The notes: a model not told the origin generated them from the sequence alone. 45,835 nt of DNA from Burkholderiaceae bacterium (GCA_947452625.1 CANGEC010000002.1:1-45835); one strand, 5' to 3'; numbered from the stretch's first letter, positions 31,059 to 43,400 are shown. Translations and numbers: made by a program.

Positions 31059-32195
31059 ATGTCAAATAAACTCGCTCCTACCCAAGAAATCATTACCGAG
31101 CTTTGTGCAGGCAGGATGGTCATTCTGGTTGACGAAGAAGATCGTGAAAATGAAGGTGATCTGGTGATCGCTGCTGACCACGTCACTCCAGAAGCGATTA
31201 ACTTCATGGCCAAGTATGGTCGTGGCCTCATTTGTTTGACGCTGACAAGAGAACGCTGCCAGCAATTAAACCTTCCCCTAATGGTGCGTGATAACGGCAC
31301 CTCAATGGGGACTAACTTTACGGTATCGATTGAAGCAGCCAGTGGTGTGACCACTGGTATTTCCGCCGCTGATCGCGCCCACACGATTTCTGTTGCGGTG
31401 GCGCCGCATGCCAAACCCAATGATTTAGTTCAACCTGGGCATATCTTTCCCTTAATGGCTCAACCAGGTGGTGTGCTAATTCGTTCGGGACATACCGAAG
31501 CTGGTTGCGATTTGGCTGCACTAGCAGGCTGCTCCCCCACTTCTGTGATTTGTGAAATCATGAAAGATGATGGCACGATGGCACGCTTGCCAGATCTGCT
31601 TGAGTTCGCTAAAGAACATCAACTCAAAATTGGTAGCATTGCCGATCTAATTCAATATCGTAGCCAACATGAAAGCATCGTGGTACGCGAGGGTGAAAGA
31701 GAATTCGCTACGCCATGGGGTAATTTCCAAGGCGTGATTTATCGTGATACCCCAAGCTCTTGCATTCATATTGCGCTGGTCAAAGGTAAGCCTGCAGAAG
31801 ATCAAGAAACGCTCGTACGCGTTCACGAGCCACTTACTGCCTTAGATTTCTTAGAGGCCCATCACAGCACACACTCCTGGCCGCTAGCGCAGGCCCTGCA
31901 ACAGATCGCTGCTGCTCCTGCTGGTGTAGCAGTACTCCTCAATACCTCTGGCGTCGCCGCGCCCAACGATATTGATTGGTTGGCGCAGTTTCAAAAACTC
32001 AATGGCATTGAGCCTACATCCGATAAACCCTTGGTCCGCAAGACTGATTTTCGGAGCTACGGTATTGGCGCACAAATTCTCAAAGATCTTGGCGTGGGGA
32101 AGATGCGCTTATTGGCCAATCCCGCTCCAACTCCAAGCTTGTCCGGCTACAAACTCGAAGTGACTGGTCATCTGCCATTCACGCCAATAAAATAA
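31059..32195 (+). CDS. ribB: 3,4-dihydroxy-2-butanone 4-phosphate synthase fused to a degenerate GTP cyclohydrolase II-like domain (RibBX-type)
   Basis: '[19 protein letters not shown]', '[27 protein letters not shown]', '[16 protein letters not shown]'; C-terminal half keeps '[25 protein letters not shown]'. Confidence 0.93.
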   Translation: MSNKLAPTQEIITELCAGRMVILVDEEDRENEGDLVIAADHVTPEAINFMAKYGRGLICLTLTRERCQQLNLPLMVRDNGTSMGTNFTVSIEAASGVTTGISAADRAHTISVAVAPHAKPNDLVQPGHIFPLMAQPGGVLIRSGHTEAGCDLAALAGCSPTSVICEIMKDDGTMARLPDLLEFAKEHQLKIGSIADLIQYRSQHESIVVREGEREFATPWGNFQGVIYRDTPSSCIHIALVKGKPAEDQETLVRVHEPLTALDFLEAHHSTHSWPLAQALQQIAAAPAGVAVLLNTSGVAAPNDIDWLAQFQKLNGIEPTSDKPLVRKTDFRSYGIGAQILKDLGVGKMRLLANPAPTPSLSGYKLEVTGHLPFTPIK

Positions 32196-32218
32196 TTTCA
32201 GCATATAAAAAGGCGGCC

Positions 32219-32743
32219 ATGAGCACTCAAATCAACTTGCCCAACAATCAGTCTGGTGTCAGCGTTTTAGAAGTGGATCTCACCGGTCAAGACTTTCGCA
32301 TCGGTATCGTGCAAGCCCGCTTCAATGAAGACCATTGCGTCGCATTGAGCAATGCCTGCATTGGAGAGCTCATCCGCTTAGGAGTGGCACAAGAAGATAT
32401 CCACCTAGTCACCGTGCCCGGTGCCCTAGAAATTCCCTTTGCCCTGCAAAAGCTGGCGGAGACTGGTGAGTTTGATGGCTTAGTTGCGCTTGGCGCGGTC
32501 ATTCGGGGTGAAACCTATCACTTTGAACTGGTTTCTAACGAATCAGCTGCCGGCATAACCCGCGTATCGATCGATACTGGATTACCCATTGCTAACGGTA
32601 TCCTGACTTGCGACACTGATGAGCAAGCCAATGTACGAGTCGCTGTCAAAGGGGCGGACTGTGCCCGCGCAGTAGTCGAAATGGCCAACCTCGCCTTAGC
32701 CCTCATTCCTGATCTTGATATTGAAATCAACTCAAACGCCTAA
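32219..32743 (+). CDS. ribH: 6,7-dimethyl-8-ribityllumazine synthase
   Basis: '[17 protein letters not shown]', '[17 protein letters not shown]', '[20 protein letters not shown]'. Confidence 0.97.
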   Translation: MSTQINLPNNQSGVSVLEVDLTGQDFRIGIVQARFNEDHCVALSNACIGELIRLGVAQEDIHLVTVPGALEIPFALQKLAETGEFDGLVALGAVIRGETYHFELVSNESAAGITRVSIDTGLPIANGILTCDTDEQANVRVAVKGADCARAVVEMANLALALIPDLDIEINSNA

Positions 32744-32766
32744 ACGCTCCTCTCCAGAAAAGATTC

Positions 32767-33273
32767 ATGACCAAGAACGCTAGCACCGCAAACGCCGATA
32801 AACAGTCCAGTAAAAGTGTCGCTCCAAAACGGGCACTAACGCCTCGTCGTCGTGCCCGTGAGTACGCTCTTCAAGGCGTCTATCAATGGCTTGTGATGCG
32901 TCGCGCCGGTAGCATTCCGAATGCCAGTCAGATTGCCAAGCAACTTGCTGAAGATCCGGCGTTTGCACGTTGTAAATTAGATTTATTCCAAGGCATTTTT
33001 GAGGGCGTAGTTGAGCGCGCAGATGAGTTAGATAGTTTAATTGCGCCAGCACTTGATCGCCCTAGTAATGAGCTCTCTCCGGTAGAGCATGCTGCCCTAT
33101 TGATTGGCACCTACGAGCTCGCTGCTGACCTATCAGTGCCTTACAAAGTTGCCATTAATGAGGCTGTCGAACTCGCCAAAACCTTTGGCGGCACAGATGG
33201 CCATAAATATGTCAACGGTGTCCTCGATCTTCTAGCTCAATCCCTGCGCACTGCCGAGACCCAAGCCGGTTAA
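32767..33273 (+). CDS. nusB: Transcription antitermination factor NusB
   Basis: '[16 protein letters not shown]', '[52 protein letters not shown]'. Confidence 0.97.
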   Translation: MTKNASTANADKQSSKSVAPKRALTPRRRAREYALQGVYQWLVMRRAGSIPNASQIAKQLAEDPAFARCKLDLFQGIFEGVVERADELDSLIAPALDRPSNELSPVEHAALLIGTYELAADLSVPYKVAINEAVELAKTFGGTDGHKYVNGVLDLLAQSLRTAETQAG

Positions 33274-33367
33274 TCTCGGTAGCGCCTTAGAATTTAATGC
33301 CCCCTCTAGCGCGGGCGGAATAAAATGAATTGATACAAACCTCGAATGAGACTGTGAGACTACTGCT

Positions 33368-34846
33368 ATGCAAAACATTAATATCCGCCCTTTATTAAAA
33401 GACCCTAGCCTCTTCAAAGAGGCGGGCTTCATTAATGGCCAATGGGTTAAGGGCTCTCAAGACCACACTTTTGCAGTCAATGATCCCGCCACCAATGAAA
33501 TCATTGCCCAGGTTGCCAACCTTGGAACAGTAGAGGCCCAACTAGCAATTGATGCAGCCGCTAAAGCCTTGCCAGCATGGCGCAGCAAAACCGGCAAAGA
33601 ACGCGCGAATCTGATGCGTAAGTGGTTTGATCTGATTACTGAAAATACTGCCGACCTAGCTATCTTGATGACGCTAGAGCAGGGTAAACCGCTTACTGAA
33701 TCTACCGGTGAAGTTGCCTATGGCGCTTCTTTTATTGAATGGTTTGCCGAAGAAGCAAAGCGAGTCTCTGGCGATATTCCCGCTAGCACCTGGGGTGATA
33801 AACGTTTAATGGTTCTCAAGCAACCAATTGGCGTATGCGCTGCAATTACTCCTTGGAACTTCCCCAATGCCATGATCACCCGCAAAATTGCACCGGCAAT
33901 GGCAGCAGGCTGCACCATCGTACTAAAGCCTGCAGAACAGACGCCACTGTCTGCCTTAGCCTTGGCAGAACTGGCAATTCGGGCAGGCATTCCCGCTGGT
34001 GTAGTGAATATTCTGACGGCCGATGCGCACAACTCAATCGCAATTGGCAAAGTATTGTGCGAGTCGCCAACCATTCGCCACATCTCCTTTACAGGATCAA
34101 CAGAAGTTGGTCGCATTCTGATGGCGCAAAGCGCCCCTACTGTAAAAAAACTCGGCTTAGAGCTTGGTGGTCATGCGCCTTTCATTGTTTTCGAAGATGC
34201 CGATATTGATGCCGCGGTAACTGGCGCCATTATTTCTAAATACCGTAATTCCGGTCAAACTTGTGTTTGCGCAAATCGTCTCTATGTTCATCGAAAAGTT
34301 CATGATGTTTTTGTAGAAAAGTTTGCAAATGCAGTTCGTGCCATTAAAGTTGGCAATGGTCTTGAAGCGGGTGTTTCTCAAGGACCACTCATTGATCTTC
34401 CTGCGCTAGAAAAGGCTGAAAAACATGTTGCTGATGCCTTAGCAAAAGGCGCAACGCTTGTTACGGGTGGTAAGCGCGCAGCACAAGGTGGCACCTTCTA
34501 TGAGCCAACTGTTCTAGCTAATGTGACCAATGATATGTTGATCACCTACGAGGAAACCTTTGGTCCTGTTGCCCCGATTATTCCATTCGATAGCGATGAA
34601 GAAGTTATCAAACTGGCCAACAATAGCCAATATGGGCTTGCCTCTTACTTCTACAGCAGAGATATCGGCAGAATCTGGAAAGCAGCCGAAGCGCTTGAGT
34701 ATGGCATCGTCGGCGTAAACACCGGACTGATTTCTAATGAAGTAGCGCCTTTTGGTGGCGTCAAGCAATCTGGTCTTGGCCGCGAAGGTAGCATCTACGG
34801 CATGGACGAGTACTTAGAGCTAAAGTACGTCTGCGTAGGTCTATAA
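33368..34846 (+). CDS. gabD: NAD(P)-dependent succinate-semialdehyde dehydrogenase
   Basis: 'TPWNFPNAMITRKIAPAMAAGCTIVLKPAEQTPLSALAL', 'KLGLELGGHAPFIVFEDAD', 'NSGQTCVCANRLYV'. Confidence 0.93.
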   Translation: MQNINIRPLLKDPSLFKEAGFINGQWVKGSQDHTFAVNDPATNEIIAQVANLGTVEAQLAIDAAAKALPAWRSKTGKERANLMRKWFDLITENTADLAILMTLEQGKPLTESTGEVAYGASFIEWFAEEAKRVSGDIPASTWGDKRLMVLKQPIGVCAAITPWNFPNAMITRKIAPAMAAGCTIVLKPAEQTPLSALALAELAIRAGIPAGVVNILTADAHNSIAIGKVLCESPTIRHISFTGSTEVGRILMAQSAPTVKKLGLELGGHAPFIVFEDADIDAAVTGAIISKYRNSGQTCVCANRLYVHRKVHDVFVEKFANAVRAIKVGNGLEAGVSQGPLIDLPALEKAEKHVADALAKGATLVTGGKRAAQGGTFYEPTVLANVTNDMLITYEETFGPVAPIIPFDSDEEVIKLANNSQYGLASYFYSRDIGRIWKAAEALEYGIVGVNTGLISNEVAPFGGVKQSGLGREGSIYGMDEYLELKYVCVGL

Positions 34847-34865
34847 ACAGGCCGAACTTAAAGGC

Positions 34866-35660
34866 TTACTTTTTTTGATACAGCAAATCCCAAACGCCGT
34901 GGCCTAACTTGAGGCCGCGGTTTTCAAACTTGGTGAGAGGCCGGTAGGCGGGCTTCTCAACATAAGCCGCATGCTCCGCTTGTATCTGCTCAAGGCTTGG
35001 GCTAAATGCATTAGTTAGCGCACCCTCAGGCAGCACATCAGCAGTAGTAAAAGTTTCAAGGCGCGTGCGTGCTTGGGAAGTATTTTGCAGAGCGGGTTCC
35101 GCATTGAGTACCAGGAGCATCTGCTCAGCATAGTTATGCCAATCAGTCGCTAAATGCAAATATCCCCCAGGCTTTAAGCGGGAGACCAATAACTTCACAA
35201 ACGACGCCTGAATTAAACGACGCTTATGGTGTCGCTTCTTATGCCACGGGTCAGCAAAGTAAATATGAATACCATCCAAAGAATCAGGTGCAATCATTTT
35301 TTCGAGCACCTCAACGGCATCATGCTGAATGATGCGCACATTGCTCAGACCAACTTCACCAATTAATTTTAATAAAGCACCAACCCCAGGTGGGTGCACT
35401 TCTATACCTAAAAAATCATCTTGCTGGCGAAGCTGTGCAATTTTGGCAGTTGTCTCACCCATGCCAAAACCAATCTCCAAGATCTTGGGATTATTTGATC
35501 CACCAAAAACTTGCGATAAGTTCAACGCCGACCCCTGAAAAGGAAGCAAAAACTGGGGGCCCAATTCTTCAACTGCTCGTTGCTGCCCTGCGGTCGTTCT
35601 ACCGGCACGCAATACGAAGGATCGGATCCGATCCACTCTTTGATGATTAGCTCGATTCAA
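34866..35660 (-). CDS. trmB: tRNA (guanine-N7-)-methyltransferase
   Basis: '[16 protein letters not shown]', '[30 protein letters not shown]'. Confidence 0.96.
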   Translation of the reverse strand: MNRANHQRVDRIRSFVLRAGRTTAGQQRAVEELGPQFLLPFQGSALNLSQVFGGSNNPKILEIGFGMGETTAKIAQLRQQDDFLGIEVHPPGVGALLKLIGEVGLSNVRIIQHDAVEVLEKMIAPDSLDGIHIYFADPWHKKRHHKRRLIQASFVKLLVSRLKPGGYLHLATDWHNYAEQMLLVLNAEPALQNTSQARTRLETFTTADVLPEGALTNAFSPSLEQIQAEHAAYVEKPAYRPLTKFENRGLKLGHGVWDLLYQKK

Positions 35661-35666
35661 TTGGCT

Positions 35667-36152
35667 TCAATGCTCCGGGGTAGTCCAGCCGGATGAGCGA
35701 TAAGCGTAAATCACCTCAGCCAACACAATAGATAAAGATGTCATAAAAGAAATGAGGCCTAAGACAAAGGTCCAAATCACATAGCTTGTATTTAGCGAGT
35801 GTGCCGCACCTGCCTGAAAGAAGAATAATTCCAGAACGGTTAAAGAAATAAACACGCCACTTAAAACATCAAAAAAGATTGCCGCGGTACAAAGCCGCCC
35901 TCTCGTTTTGGCCTCTTGCAGTTCAAGCAACATATGCTCGCGAACATGCGATGGAATATCCTTTGTGCCATTAAAAAGCTGATTCTGAATCGAGCGCATC
36001 CGATCTACTGAGCGGGCTAGTCTGGCAGAAATCGCATTAATTAAGGTCGCTACTGCCGTAAGTAAAAAGACTGGAGCCAGTGCAAGCTGAATATTGTTGG
36101 TAATGGCATCAATCGATGCATCCATCGGAATTCCTGTATTGAAAAGTGACAT
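35667..36152 (-). CDS. DUF2721 domain membrane protein
   Basis: 'ITNNIQLALAPVFLLTAVATLINAISARLARSVDRMRSIQ' DUF2721 pattern. Confidence 0.85.
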   Translation of the reverse strand: MSLFNTGIPMDASIDAITNNIQLALAPVFLLTAVATLINAISARLARSVDRMRSIQNQLFNGTKDIPSHVREHMLLELQEAKTRGRLCTAAIFFDVLSGVFISLTVLELFFFQAGAAHSLNTSYVIWTFVLGLISFMTSLSIVLAEVIYAYRSSGWTTPEH

Positions 36153-36173
36153 CGTGTTTCCTTATAGACATCT

Positions 36174-37040
36174 TCAATGTGACCATGCCACGAGACCAGT
36201 GAATGAGGTCACTAGCACCAGCAAACCAAACACAATGCGATACCACGCAAAAGGAATGAAATCGTGTCCGGCCACATAACGAATTAGCCACCGTACACAG
36301 ATAAAAGCAGAGATAAAGGCCGCAATAAAGCCAACCAGAATAGCCAGGCTAAAACTAGCCAGATCATTCGCAGCCAAGGAGTTGACCGGCGCCTTCCATA
36401 GCTTCAGCAACTCATAAGCAGTCGCCCCACCAATCACAGGGATCGCCAAAAAGAATGAGAACTCTGTAGCAACTGCTCTAGGCAAACCAAATAGCATGCC
36501 GCCAATGATGGTTGCTCCCGAGCGAGAGGTACCCGGAATCAAAGCAGCGCATTGCGCCAGGCCAACCTTTAATGCGTCAATCGCTGTCAAGTCATCCACC
36601 GTCTTCACCCGCTCTAACGCATGATCATGCTGTAATTTTGACTGTCTACGCTCAGCCCAAAAAATCACCAGAGCACCAACAATAAAAGCCAAAGCAACCG
36701 GGATAGGCGAGAATAAAACCGCCTTAATATGCTTACCAAATAGCAGGCCTAAGCTCATCGCCGGGAAAGAGGCTAATAATAGGTTCAGCACAAAACGCCG
36801 AGAATCTGGCTTAGACAAGATAGTAGATGCGACCGACCAGAGCTTGTGCCGAAACTCCCAGCAAACTGCCAAAATCGCCCCAAACTGAATAATGACTTCG
36901 AAGGCTTTGCCTCGCTCGTCATTAAAGTCCAATAGATCGCCCACCAGGATGAGATGCCCAGTACTGGAGATGGGCAGAAATTCGGTCAAACCCTCAACCA
37001 CCCCCAAAATCACGGCTTTTGCTAGCAAAATAAGTTCCAT
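36174..37040 (-). CDS. uppP: Undecaprenyl-diphosphate phosphatase
   Basis: '[25 protein letters not shown]', '[36 protein letters not shown]'; start trimmed to [10 protein letters not shown]. Confidence 0.97.
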   Translation of the reverse strand: MELILLAKAVILGVVEGLTEFLPISSTGHLILVGDLLDFNDERGKAFEVIIQFGAILAVCWEFRHKLWSVASTILSKPDSRRFVLNLLLASFPAMSLGLLFGKHIKAVLFSPIPVALAFIVGALVIFWAERRQSKLQHDHALERVKTVDDLTAIDALKVGLAQCAALIPGTSRSGATIIGGMLFGLPRAVATEFSFFLAIPVIGGATAYELLKLWKAPVNSLAANDLASFSLAILVGFIAAFISAFICVRWLIRYVAGHDFIPFAWYRIVFGLLVLVTSFTGLVAWSH

Positions 37041-37165
37041 AGCCTTAATTTTATCGGGTTCGCAGACCAAAAATAGTATTTAGTATGGATAAGTGTCAGG
37101 AATTAAAGCCTTTTTATCAAATTGGCCTTAAACTTCATCACAAATAAAAAAAGTATCTGAATTAA

Positions 37166-38791
37166 ATGACTGAAGCACGCTTGAGACTTTCTAGACAATC
37201 CGCAATTGGTTTAATCCTAAGTCAGGCACTTGGACTTGGTATCGCCAGTAATTTGGTGATGGCTCAAGCGCCCGTTGGAGCTCGCCCATCACTTCCCACC
37301 CCAATGACAGCCCAGTCATTGTCCGGACTAGATGTACCTCCGCAATTGGCTGGCACTCCCAAAACAGCGTTACCTAACGAGGCTGCCCCCTCTTATATCA
37401 ATGGTGGAAATACTGCCAGCCCTAACCCCAATCAGATTACAGATTTGATTCAACTCTACCAAGAGGCAGCATTTAGTGATCCAGTACTGTCAGCCGCACG
37501 CTTTAGTTACCAAGCAAGCAAAGAGCTCTATTGGCAAGGTCTATCCCTGTTGCTCCCTCAGGCAAATGCCACACCAGGTGGTACGCGCTACTACCAGCAT
37601 GGTGTTGGCTCAACCGCCGTTTCTACTAGCAGCCCAGGCAACTCGCGCGTCTTTGATCAAAAAAGTTATACAGTAACTTTGACCCAGCCAGTATTTAATT
37701 TGGGCGCACTAGAAGCCTTCAAACAGGGTGATCTGAACACCAAACTGGCGGATATGCGCTTTTATCTAGCGCAGCAAGATCTGATTATTCGAGTATCACA
37801 AGCATATTTCGATACACTTACAAGCCAAGATAACGTCGAGCTCTTTCGCAATAAAAAAAGTTTGATCAAGCAACAACTTGAGGTTGCTCAGGCTAAATTT
37901 GATGCTGGTCTGGCTACGATTGTTGATGTAAATACCGCTCAGGCAGCACTCGATTTGGCTAATTCTCAAGAGATCGCCGCCCAAGCAGACTTGGTTGTGA
38001 AGCGTGGTGTTTTGGAGCAGCTGGTTGGCAGACCTGTGGGCCCGCTCAGACCACTCACCAAAGAGGCCAAGATTGATGGCGTTCTCAAAGATCCACGCTC
38101 AAAAAGCAAAGATACCAAGGGCAACCCAATTGCTGATAGCGTGAACCCCCAGCTTCCTCCTGGCCAGACTTTGGATGACTGGATTAAACAAGCAGAATCT
38201 GCGAACTTCAACGTTTTAGCAGGTCAATTAAGCGTTAATCTTGCAGAAAGCACCTATCGTGCTTCACAGGCCTTAAATTATCCATCCCTGAGCCTAGTCG
38301 GTACAAGTGGTTACAACACCTCCAACGGAACGCCCAATAGCTATACGCCTGCAACCACTAATGTTTATAACAATACGATTGCTTTGCAGATGACTATTCC
38401 GCTCATTTCAGGGGGTTATAACAGTGCGGTTATTCGGCAAAATGCTGCTCTGGTTGATCAAGCAAAAGCGAACTATGACAATGCACGCCGCACAGCGGCT
38501 CAAGGAACGCGCGCAGCATTTACCGGGTTCTATGGTGGTTTAGCGAGCGTCAAAGCCTATGAAGCCGCTGAGCGTTCTTCAACCTCTGCCCTCGAATCGA
38601 GCAAGCTAGGATTCCAGGTAGGCACTTTAATCAATATTGATGTATTGATTGCTTTGGATACCGTGATTACTACTCGGTCTCAGTTACAACAAGCACGCTA
38701 CAACACGATTCTCAATGCAATTAAGCTTAAAGCTCAGGCAGCTGCACTTTCAGACGAAGATCTAATAGCGATTAATACTTTATTGCGATAA
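37166..38791 (+). CDS. tolC: TolC family outer membrane protein
   Basis: 'LIQLYQEAAFSDPVLSAARFSYQASKELYWQGLSLLLPQ', 'LTQPVFNLGALEAFKQGD', 'RVSQAYFDTLTSQDNVEL' typical of type I secretion TolC. Confidence 0.93.
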   Translation: MTEARLRLSRQSAIGLILSQALGLGIASNLVMAQAPVGARPSLPTPMTAQSLSGLDVPPQLAGTPKTALPNEAAPSYINGGNTASPNPNQITDLIQLYQEAAFSDPVLSAARFSYQASKELYWQGLSLLLPQANATPGGTRYYQHGVGSTAVSTSSPGNSRVFDQKSYTVTLTQPVFNLGALEAFKQGDLNTKLADMRFYLAQQDLIIRVSQAYFDTLTSQDNVELFRNKKSLIKQQLEVAQAKFDAGLATIVDVNTAQAALDLANSQEIAAQADLVVKRGVLEQLVGRPVGPLRPLTKEAKIDGVLKDPRSKSKDTKGNPIADSVNPQLPPGQTLDDWIKQAESANFNVLAGQLSVNLAESTYRASQALNYPSLSLVGTSGYNTSNGTPNSYTPATTNVYNNTIALQMTIPLISGGYNSAVIRQNAALVDQAKANYDNARRTAAQGTRAAFTGFYGGLASVKAYEAAERSSTSALESSKLGFQVGTLINIDVLIALDTVITTRSQLQQARYNTILNAIKLKAQAAALSDEDLIAINTLLR

Positions 38792-39841
38792 CAGCTTTAA
38801 GGCGACAGCAGTTACTTCAGAAACACTAGGCGGCGCTTGTAGATCCCCTAAATTTTGAATGGTCTCAGACCAATACCCCTCAGTCTTCCAGCGTGGTGAA
38901 TCGCAATAAATTTCTATGGTGGGTTTATTTAATATGGCTGCTAAATGGGTGAGTCCAGTATCCACCCCAATAGTTAAGGCCGCTTCCCCAATCACGGCGA
39001 ATGCTTCCGCTATCGAAAAACGCTCGGGAACAATCGCATTAGGAATTTGACTAGCAAGATAGGCGCTGACCTTCTTTTCCGCAAGGCTGCCCCATGGGAA
39101 AACCAACTGATAACCCTTGCTAGCCAAAGCCTGGCCCAAAGCAATCCATTGATCATTACCCCACCTCTTAGCTTCTCTGGCTGTCGAATGAAAACAGAGG
39201 ATATAAGGCCGCTGAATGACTTTTTGCAATGCACTTGCTTGACGATTCTTAGGCTCAGCAATCAGATCTTTAGGATAAAACTGTAGGGGCGCTACGTGAC
39301 GATCCAGCAAGGGCCAATCTAGAGCAGAACACATGACCCAACGCGAACGATCAACCGCGTGACATTGCTTTGGCACCTGTACGGATTGCGTATAGAAAGC
39401 CCGGGCGAGAGGTTCGTAACCCGAATACTCAGTGGCATTGGCTAAACCAGCCACGACTGCATTAACAGACTTGTTCGCCAATGCGCACACTAATGCAGAC
39501 TTTAAGAGGCCTTGGGTCTCAATAATGACATCGTAAGAAACCACTTGCAGCTCTTTTTTAAACTGAAAAAATTCTCGCCAAGTTTTTAAACTCAAGACAA
39601 TTCTTTTCCAGCGACGCAAGCCAATGGGAATAATGTGATCAATGCCGCGAAAGCCTTCTTTAGAAAGCAAGGGTTGCAGTAAATGCACATAAGCTTCTTC
39701 TACCACCCAATCAATTTGCGCATTCGGCAAACGCGCACGCAAATCCCAGACGATGGGCAAGTTATGCAGCACATCCCCCAAAGAAGAAAGCTTGACCAAT
39801 AAAATTTTCGGCGAAGGATTTGAAGATACAAAGTTGCTCAT
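38780..39841 (-). CDS. waaC: Lipopolysaccharide heptosyltransferase I
   Basis: 'KILLVKLSSLGDVLHNLPIVWDLRARLPNAQIDWVVEEAYVHLL', 'IGVDTGLTHLAAILNKPTIEIY'. Confidence 0.95.
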   Translation of the reverse strand: MSNFVSSNPSPKILLVKLSSLGDVLHNLPIVWDLRARLPNAQIDWVVEEAYVHLLQPLLSKEGFRGIDHIIPIGLRRWKRIVLSLKTWREFFQFKKELQVVSYDVIIETQGLLKSALVCALANKSVNAVVAGLANATEYSGYEPLARAFYTQSVQVPKQCHAVDRSRWVMCSALDWPLLDRHVAPLQFYPKDLIAEPKNRQASALQKVIQRPYILCFHSTAREAKRWGNDQWIALGQALASKGYQLVFPWGSLAEKKVSAYLASQIPNAIVPERFSIAEAFAVIGEAALTIGVDTGLTHLAAILNKPTIEIYCDSPRWKTEGYWSETIQNLGDLQAPPSVSEVTAVALKLLSQ

Positions 39842-39890
39842 GAGAGCATTATCTTATGTTTTCGAGGCACCCGAAAAGTCTCTTAATAAA

Positions 39891-40460
39891 TCAGAACTTC
39901 GGCGCAAGATCCCAAGATAAACCTGCCTGATCTTTTGTATTCATATTGGGGGCAATGCCTGCAGGCAGGGGCCATTCAATGGCAATCATAGGGTCGTTCC
40001 AGGCCAAACAAACCTCACTCGCAGGATCGTAATAATCAGTGGTTTTATACAAAAACTCAGCGGTCGGTGTCAAAACCAAAAAGCCATGCGCCAAACCTGG
40101 CGGAATCCACATTTGTTGATAATTTTCTGCGCTGAGCTCTACCCCAACCCACTTTCCGTAAGTGGGCGATTCTTTGCGAATATCGACCACTACATCAAAC
40201 ACACTACCCGCAACCACTCGCACTAATTTACCTTGGGTTTTCTCAAGCTGGTAATGCAAACCTCGCAAGGTCCACTGCGGGGAAAATGAATGATTATCTT
40301 GCACGAATTCATAATCACATTCAATTGCCTTGGCAAAATCTTGCGCATTAAAGGACTCGGTAAACCAGCCACGCTCATCGCCAAAGACCTTAGGCTCTAA
40401 AACAAAGACATCATGAATCGCTGTAGGGGTTTTGACTAATTTAGAATGATTCATTATCAA
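39891..40460 (-). CDS. rfbC: dTDP-4-dehydrorhamnose 3,5-epimerase
   Basis: '[15 protein letters not shown]', '[20 protein letters not shown]', '[27 protein letters not shown]'. Confidence 0.97.
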   Translation of the reverse strand: MIMNHSKLVKTPTAIHDVFVLEPKVFGDERGWFTESFNAQDFAKAIECDYEFVQDNHSFSPQWTLRGLHYQLEKTQGKLVRVVAGSVFDVVVDIRKESPTYGKWVGVELSAENYQQMWIPPGLAHGFLVLTPTAEFLYKTTDYYDPASEVCLAWNDPMIAIEWPLPAGIAPNMNTKDQAGLSWDLAPKF

Positions 40461-41380
40461 CCAGACTTTTTAGGAGATAAAGAAATCGGCTGAGCACTAC
40501 TATTGAGTTCATTCAGAATTTTTCCAAGATATTGGCCATAACTGTTCTTACTCAACTGCTGAGCAACCTTCTGCACTGCTTCCGCATTGATCCAACCTTG
40601 ACGATAAGCAATCTCTTCCGGACAGGCAACCATGAGCCCCTGGCGTTTTTGCAAAGTAGCAATAAAACCTGCAGCATCCAATAAAGAATCATGTGTGCCC
40701 GTGTCTAACCAAGCAAAGCCGCGCCCCATAATCTCAACACTGAGTTGATCTTTATCCAGGTACATACGATTCACATCGGTAATCTCAAGCTCGCCCCGTG
40801 CACTAGGCTTAATCGATGCGGCAATATCGCAGACTTGATTGTCATAAAAATAGAGGCCTGTCACCGCATAATTACTGCGTGGTTTTTGGGGCTTCTCTTC
40901 AATTGAAATCGCTTTATAGTCTTTATCAAACTCCACCACACCATAGCGCTCAGGGTCAGTCACATGGTAGGCAAAAACGGTAGCGCCACCAGCCCGATCA
41001 TCTGCACTCATTAAATTGGCCACCAACTCATGGCCATAAAAAATATTATCCCCAAGGACTAATGCGCTAGGGTGATTGCCAACGAAGTTTTTACCCAAAG
41101 TAAACGCTTGCGCCAAACCATCAGGGGAAGGCTGCACACAATATTCGATATTCAAACCCCACTGTGAGCCATCACCCAATAATTCTGCAAAACGAGGCGT
41201 GTCATGCGGGGTCGAGATTAATAAAATATCCCGAATGCCGGCCAGCATTAAGGTTGTCAGCGGGTAATACACCATGGGTTTGTCATACACTGGCATTAAT
41301 TGCTTCGAAACTGCTTGAGTCACTGGATACAAGCGCGTTCCAGATCCACCTGCCAAAATAATACCTTTACGATTCACCAT
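40457..41380 (-). CDS. rfbA: Glucose-1-phosphate thymidylyltransferase
   Basis: '[45 protein letters not shown]'. Confidence 0.98.
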   Translation of the reverse strand: MVNRKGIILAGGSGTRLYPVTQAVSKQLMPVYDKPMVYYPLTTLMLAGIRDILLISTPHDTPRFAELLGDGSQWGLNIEYCVQPSPDGLAQAFTLGKNFVGNHPSALVLGDNIFYGHELVANLMSADDRAGGATVFAYHVTDPERYGVVEFDKDYKAISIEEKPQKPRSNYAVTGLYFYDNQVCDIAASIKPSARGELEITDVNRMYLDKDQLSVEIMGRGFAWLDTGTHDSLLDAAGFIATLQKRQGLMVACPEEIAYRQGWINAEAVQKVAQQLSKNSYGQYLGKILNELNSSAQPISLSPKKSG

Positions 41381-41388
41381 AATGCCCT

Positions 41389-42339
41389 CTATATAAGTTG
41401 ATGATTGGCCAACTCAACAACATAATCTCGCAACAACTCATCCCACTGCGGGAATTTTGACACAAGCCCAAGGTCACTGAAGGCTTTCTGTAATTTCTGG
41501 GTGGACATTCTTGAATTCATGGGACGTGGAGCCGGCAGCGGATACCCCTTTGCGGGAATAGGATGAATGGCATCTCCGCTAGCCTTCATTGGAATACCAG
41601 CCTCAATCGCTGTTTGAACCGCTAACCGAGCTAGGCCATGCCAATTGGTTTCCCCAGCCGGGACAGCATGATATATCCCAGAAGGAAAGCCCCTCAAGCA
41701 ACCTTGCTGATCTAAGCACAATTGCAAACTGATATTTGCTAACCACTGTGCCGAAGTTGGCACACCATATTGATCCTCAATCACCCGCAACTCTGGAAGT
41801 TCTTTTGCCAAACGCAATATCGTACGAATGAAATTGCCGCCATCCCCATAGACCCAACTGGTCCTAAAGATGGCATAGCGTGCACCAGGATAACTCACCT
41901 CTTGAAAAGCCCGTTCCACTGCTAATTCTCCAGCAGCCTTGCTTTTTCCATAGGCGCCCAATGGATTAATGGGTTGATTCTCCAAATAACACTTAGTGCC
42001 ACTGCCATCAAATACATAATCCGTTGAGTAGTGTAAGAAAGTGACGCCATGTTTGGCAGCATAACGTGCCATTACTTCTGGTGCAGTCGCATTAATCGCG
42101 AAAGCAACATCAGGCTCTTGCTCCGCTTTATCTACTGCAGTATAGGCAGCAGCATTAATCATCAGTTGTGGCTGAAAATCTCGCATTAACTTCTGAATAC
42201 AAGAGGGTTCACTTAAGTTACATTCGACCCGTCCGACATATAGAGTCTGATGAACCTCCGATGCCAATGGTGAAGCATCCAATAGCCTTTGAAAGGCTTT
42301 ACCTAATTGACCATCTTTACCAAAAACCAGAATATTCAT
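41389..42339 (-). CDS. rfbD: dTDP-4-dehydrorhamnose reductase
   Basis: '[17 protein letters not shown]', '[16 protein letters not shown]', 'YSTDYVFDG'; start trimmed to create TAATG overlap with rfbB. Confidence 0.97.
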   Translation of the reverse strand: MNILVFGKDGQLGKAFQRLLDASPLASEVHQTLYVGRVECNLSEPSCIQKLMRDFQPQLMINAAAYTAVDKAEQEPDVAFAINATAPEVMARYAAKHGVTFLHYSTDYVFDGSGTKCYLENQPINPLGAYGKSKAAGELAVERAFQEVSYPGARYAIFRTSWVYGDGGNFIRTILRLAKELPELRVIEDQYGVPTSAQWLANISLQLCLDQQGCLRGFPSGIYHAVPAGETNWHGLARLAVQTAIEAGIPMKASGDAIHPIPAKGYPLPAPRPMNSRMSTQKLQKAFSDLGLVSKFPQWDELLRDYVVELANHQLI

Positions 42340-43400
42340 TAGTGATATTGCTTCTGGAGCCAATCACGATAAGAGCCACTAACAACGCCATCAATCCATT
42401 GACTATTATTGAGATACCACTGCACCGTCTTACGAATCCCAGTGTCAAAAGTCTCAGCAGGACGCCAGCCGAGCTCTTTTTCAATTTTGCACGCATCAAT
42501 TGCATAACGACGATCATGACCAGGGCGATCTTTTACAAAAGTAATTTGCTTAGCATAAGACTTGTCATCGTTACGTGGTTTGAGTTGATCCAAAATCTGA
42601 CAGATGGTTTTGACCACGTCAAGATTGGCTTTTTCATTCCAGCCACCAATATTGTAGGTCTCGCCTAATTCACCCTTTGCCAACACTTCGCGAATGGCCG
42701 AACAATGGTCACCTACATAAAGCCAATCACGCACCTGCTGGCCATCACCATAAATTGGTAAGGGCTTGTGATTGAGGGCATTCAAAATCACCAGGGGAAT
42801 GAGTTTTTCCGGGAAATGGTATGGGCCATAGTTATTTGAACAGTTGGTTGTTACCACTGGAAAACCATAGGTATGAAACCAAGCCCTGACTAAATGGTCT
42901 GAGGCCGCCTTAGAAGCAGAATAAGGGCTATTGGGCTCGTAAGGATTACTTTCAGTAAATGCGGGATCAGTTGCGGATAAGGAACCATACACCTCATCCG
43001 TAGAAACATGGTGAAAACGAAATTGCTTCTTAGCATCACTCTCAAGCGTATTCCAATGCTCGCGGGCGCACTCCAAAAGATTGAAGGTGCCCATGATATT
43101 GGTTTGAATAAAGTCAGCCGGTCCATGAATCGAACGATCCACATGGCTCTCAGCTGCGAAATTCACAATAGCCCTTGGCTGATATTGGGCCAATAATTTC
43201 TTTACCAATCCCTGATCCCCAATATCACCCTGCACAAAGATATGGCGCGGATTATGCTCCAAAGACGCTAAATTGGCTAAATTACCAGCATAGGTTAATT
43301 TGTCTAAATTAATTATTCCTTCCGCACTAGGGTCAGCCAACCAATCTAGTACGAAATTGCTGCCAATAAACCCTGCGCCACCAGTCACTAGAATCATCAT
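42339..43400 (-). CDS. rfbB: dTDP-glucose 4,6-dehydratase
   Basis: '[19 protein letters not shown]', '[11 protein letters not shown]', '[16 protein letters not shown]'. Confidence 0.98.
   Translation of the reverse strand: MMILVTGGAGFIGSNFVLDWLADPSAEGIINLDKLTYAGNLANLASLEHNPRHIFVQGDIGDQGLVKKLLAQYQPRAIVNFAAESHVDRSIHGPADFIQTNIMGTFNLLECAREHWNTLESDAKKQFRFHHVSTDEVYGSLSATDPAFTESNPYEPNSPYSASKAASDHLVRAWFHTYGFPVVTTNCSNNYGPYHFPEKLIPLVILNALNHKPLPIYGDGQQVRDWLYVGDHCSAIREVLAKGELGETYNIGGWNEKANLDVVKTICQILDQLKPRNDDKSYAKQITFVKDRPGHDRRYAIDACKIEKELGWRPAETFDTGIRKTVQWYLNNSQWIDGVVSGSYRDWLQKQYH

Noticed and set aside
33718-34116. 132-aa minus ORF opposite gabD (and 33835..34209 + in another frame)
   Set aside because: Both overlap the well-supported aldehyde dehydrogenase; no independent motif.
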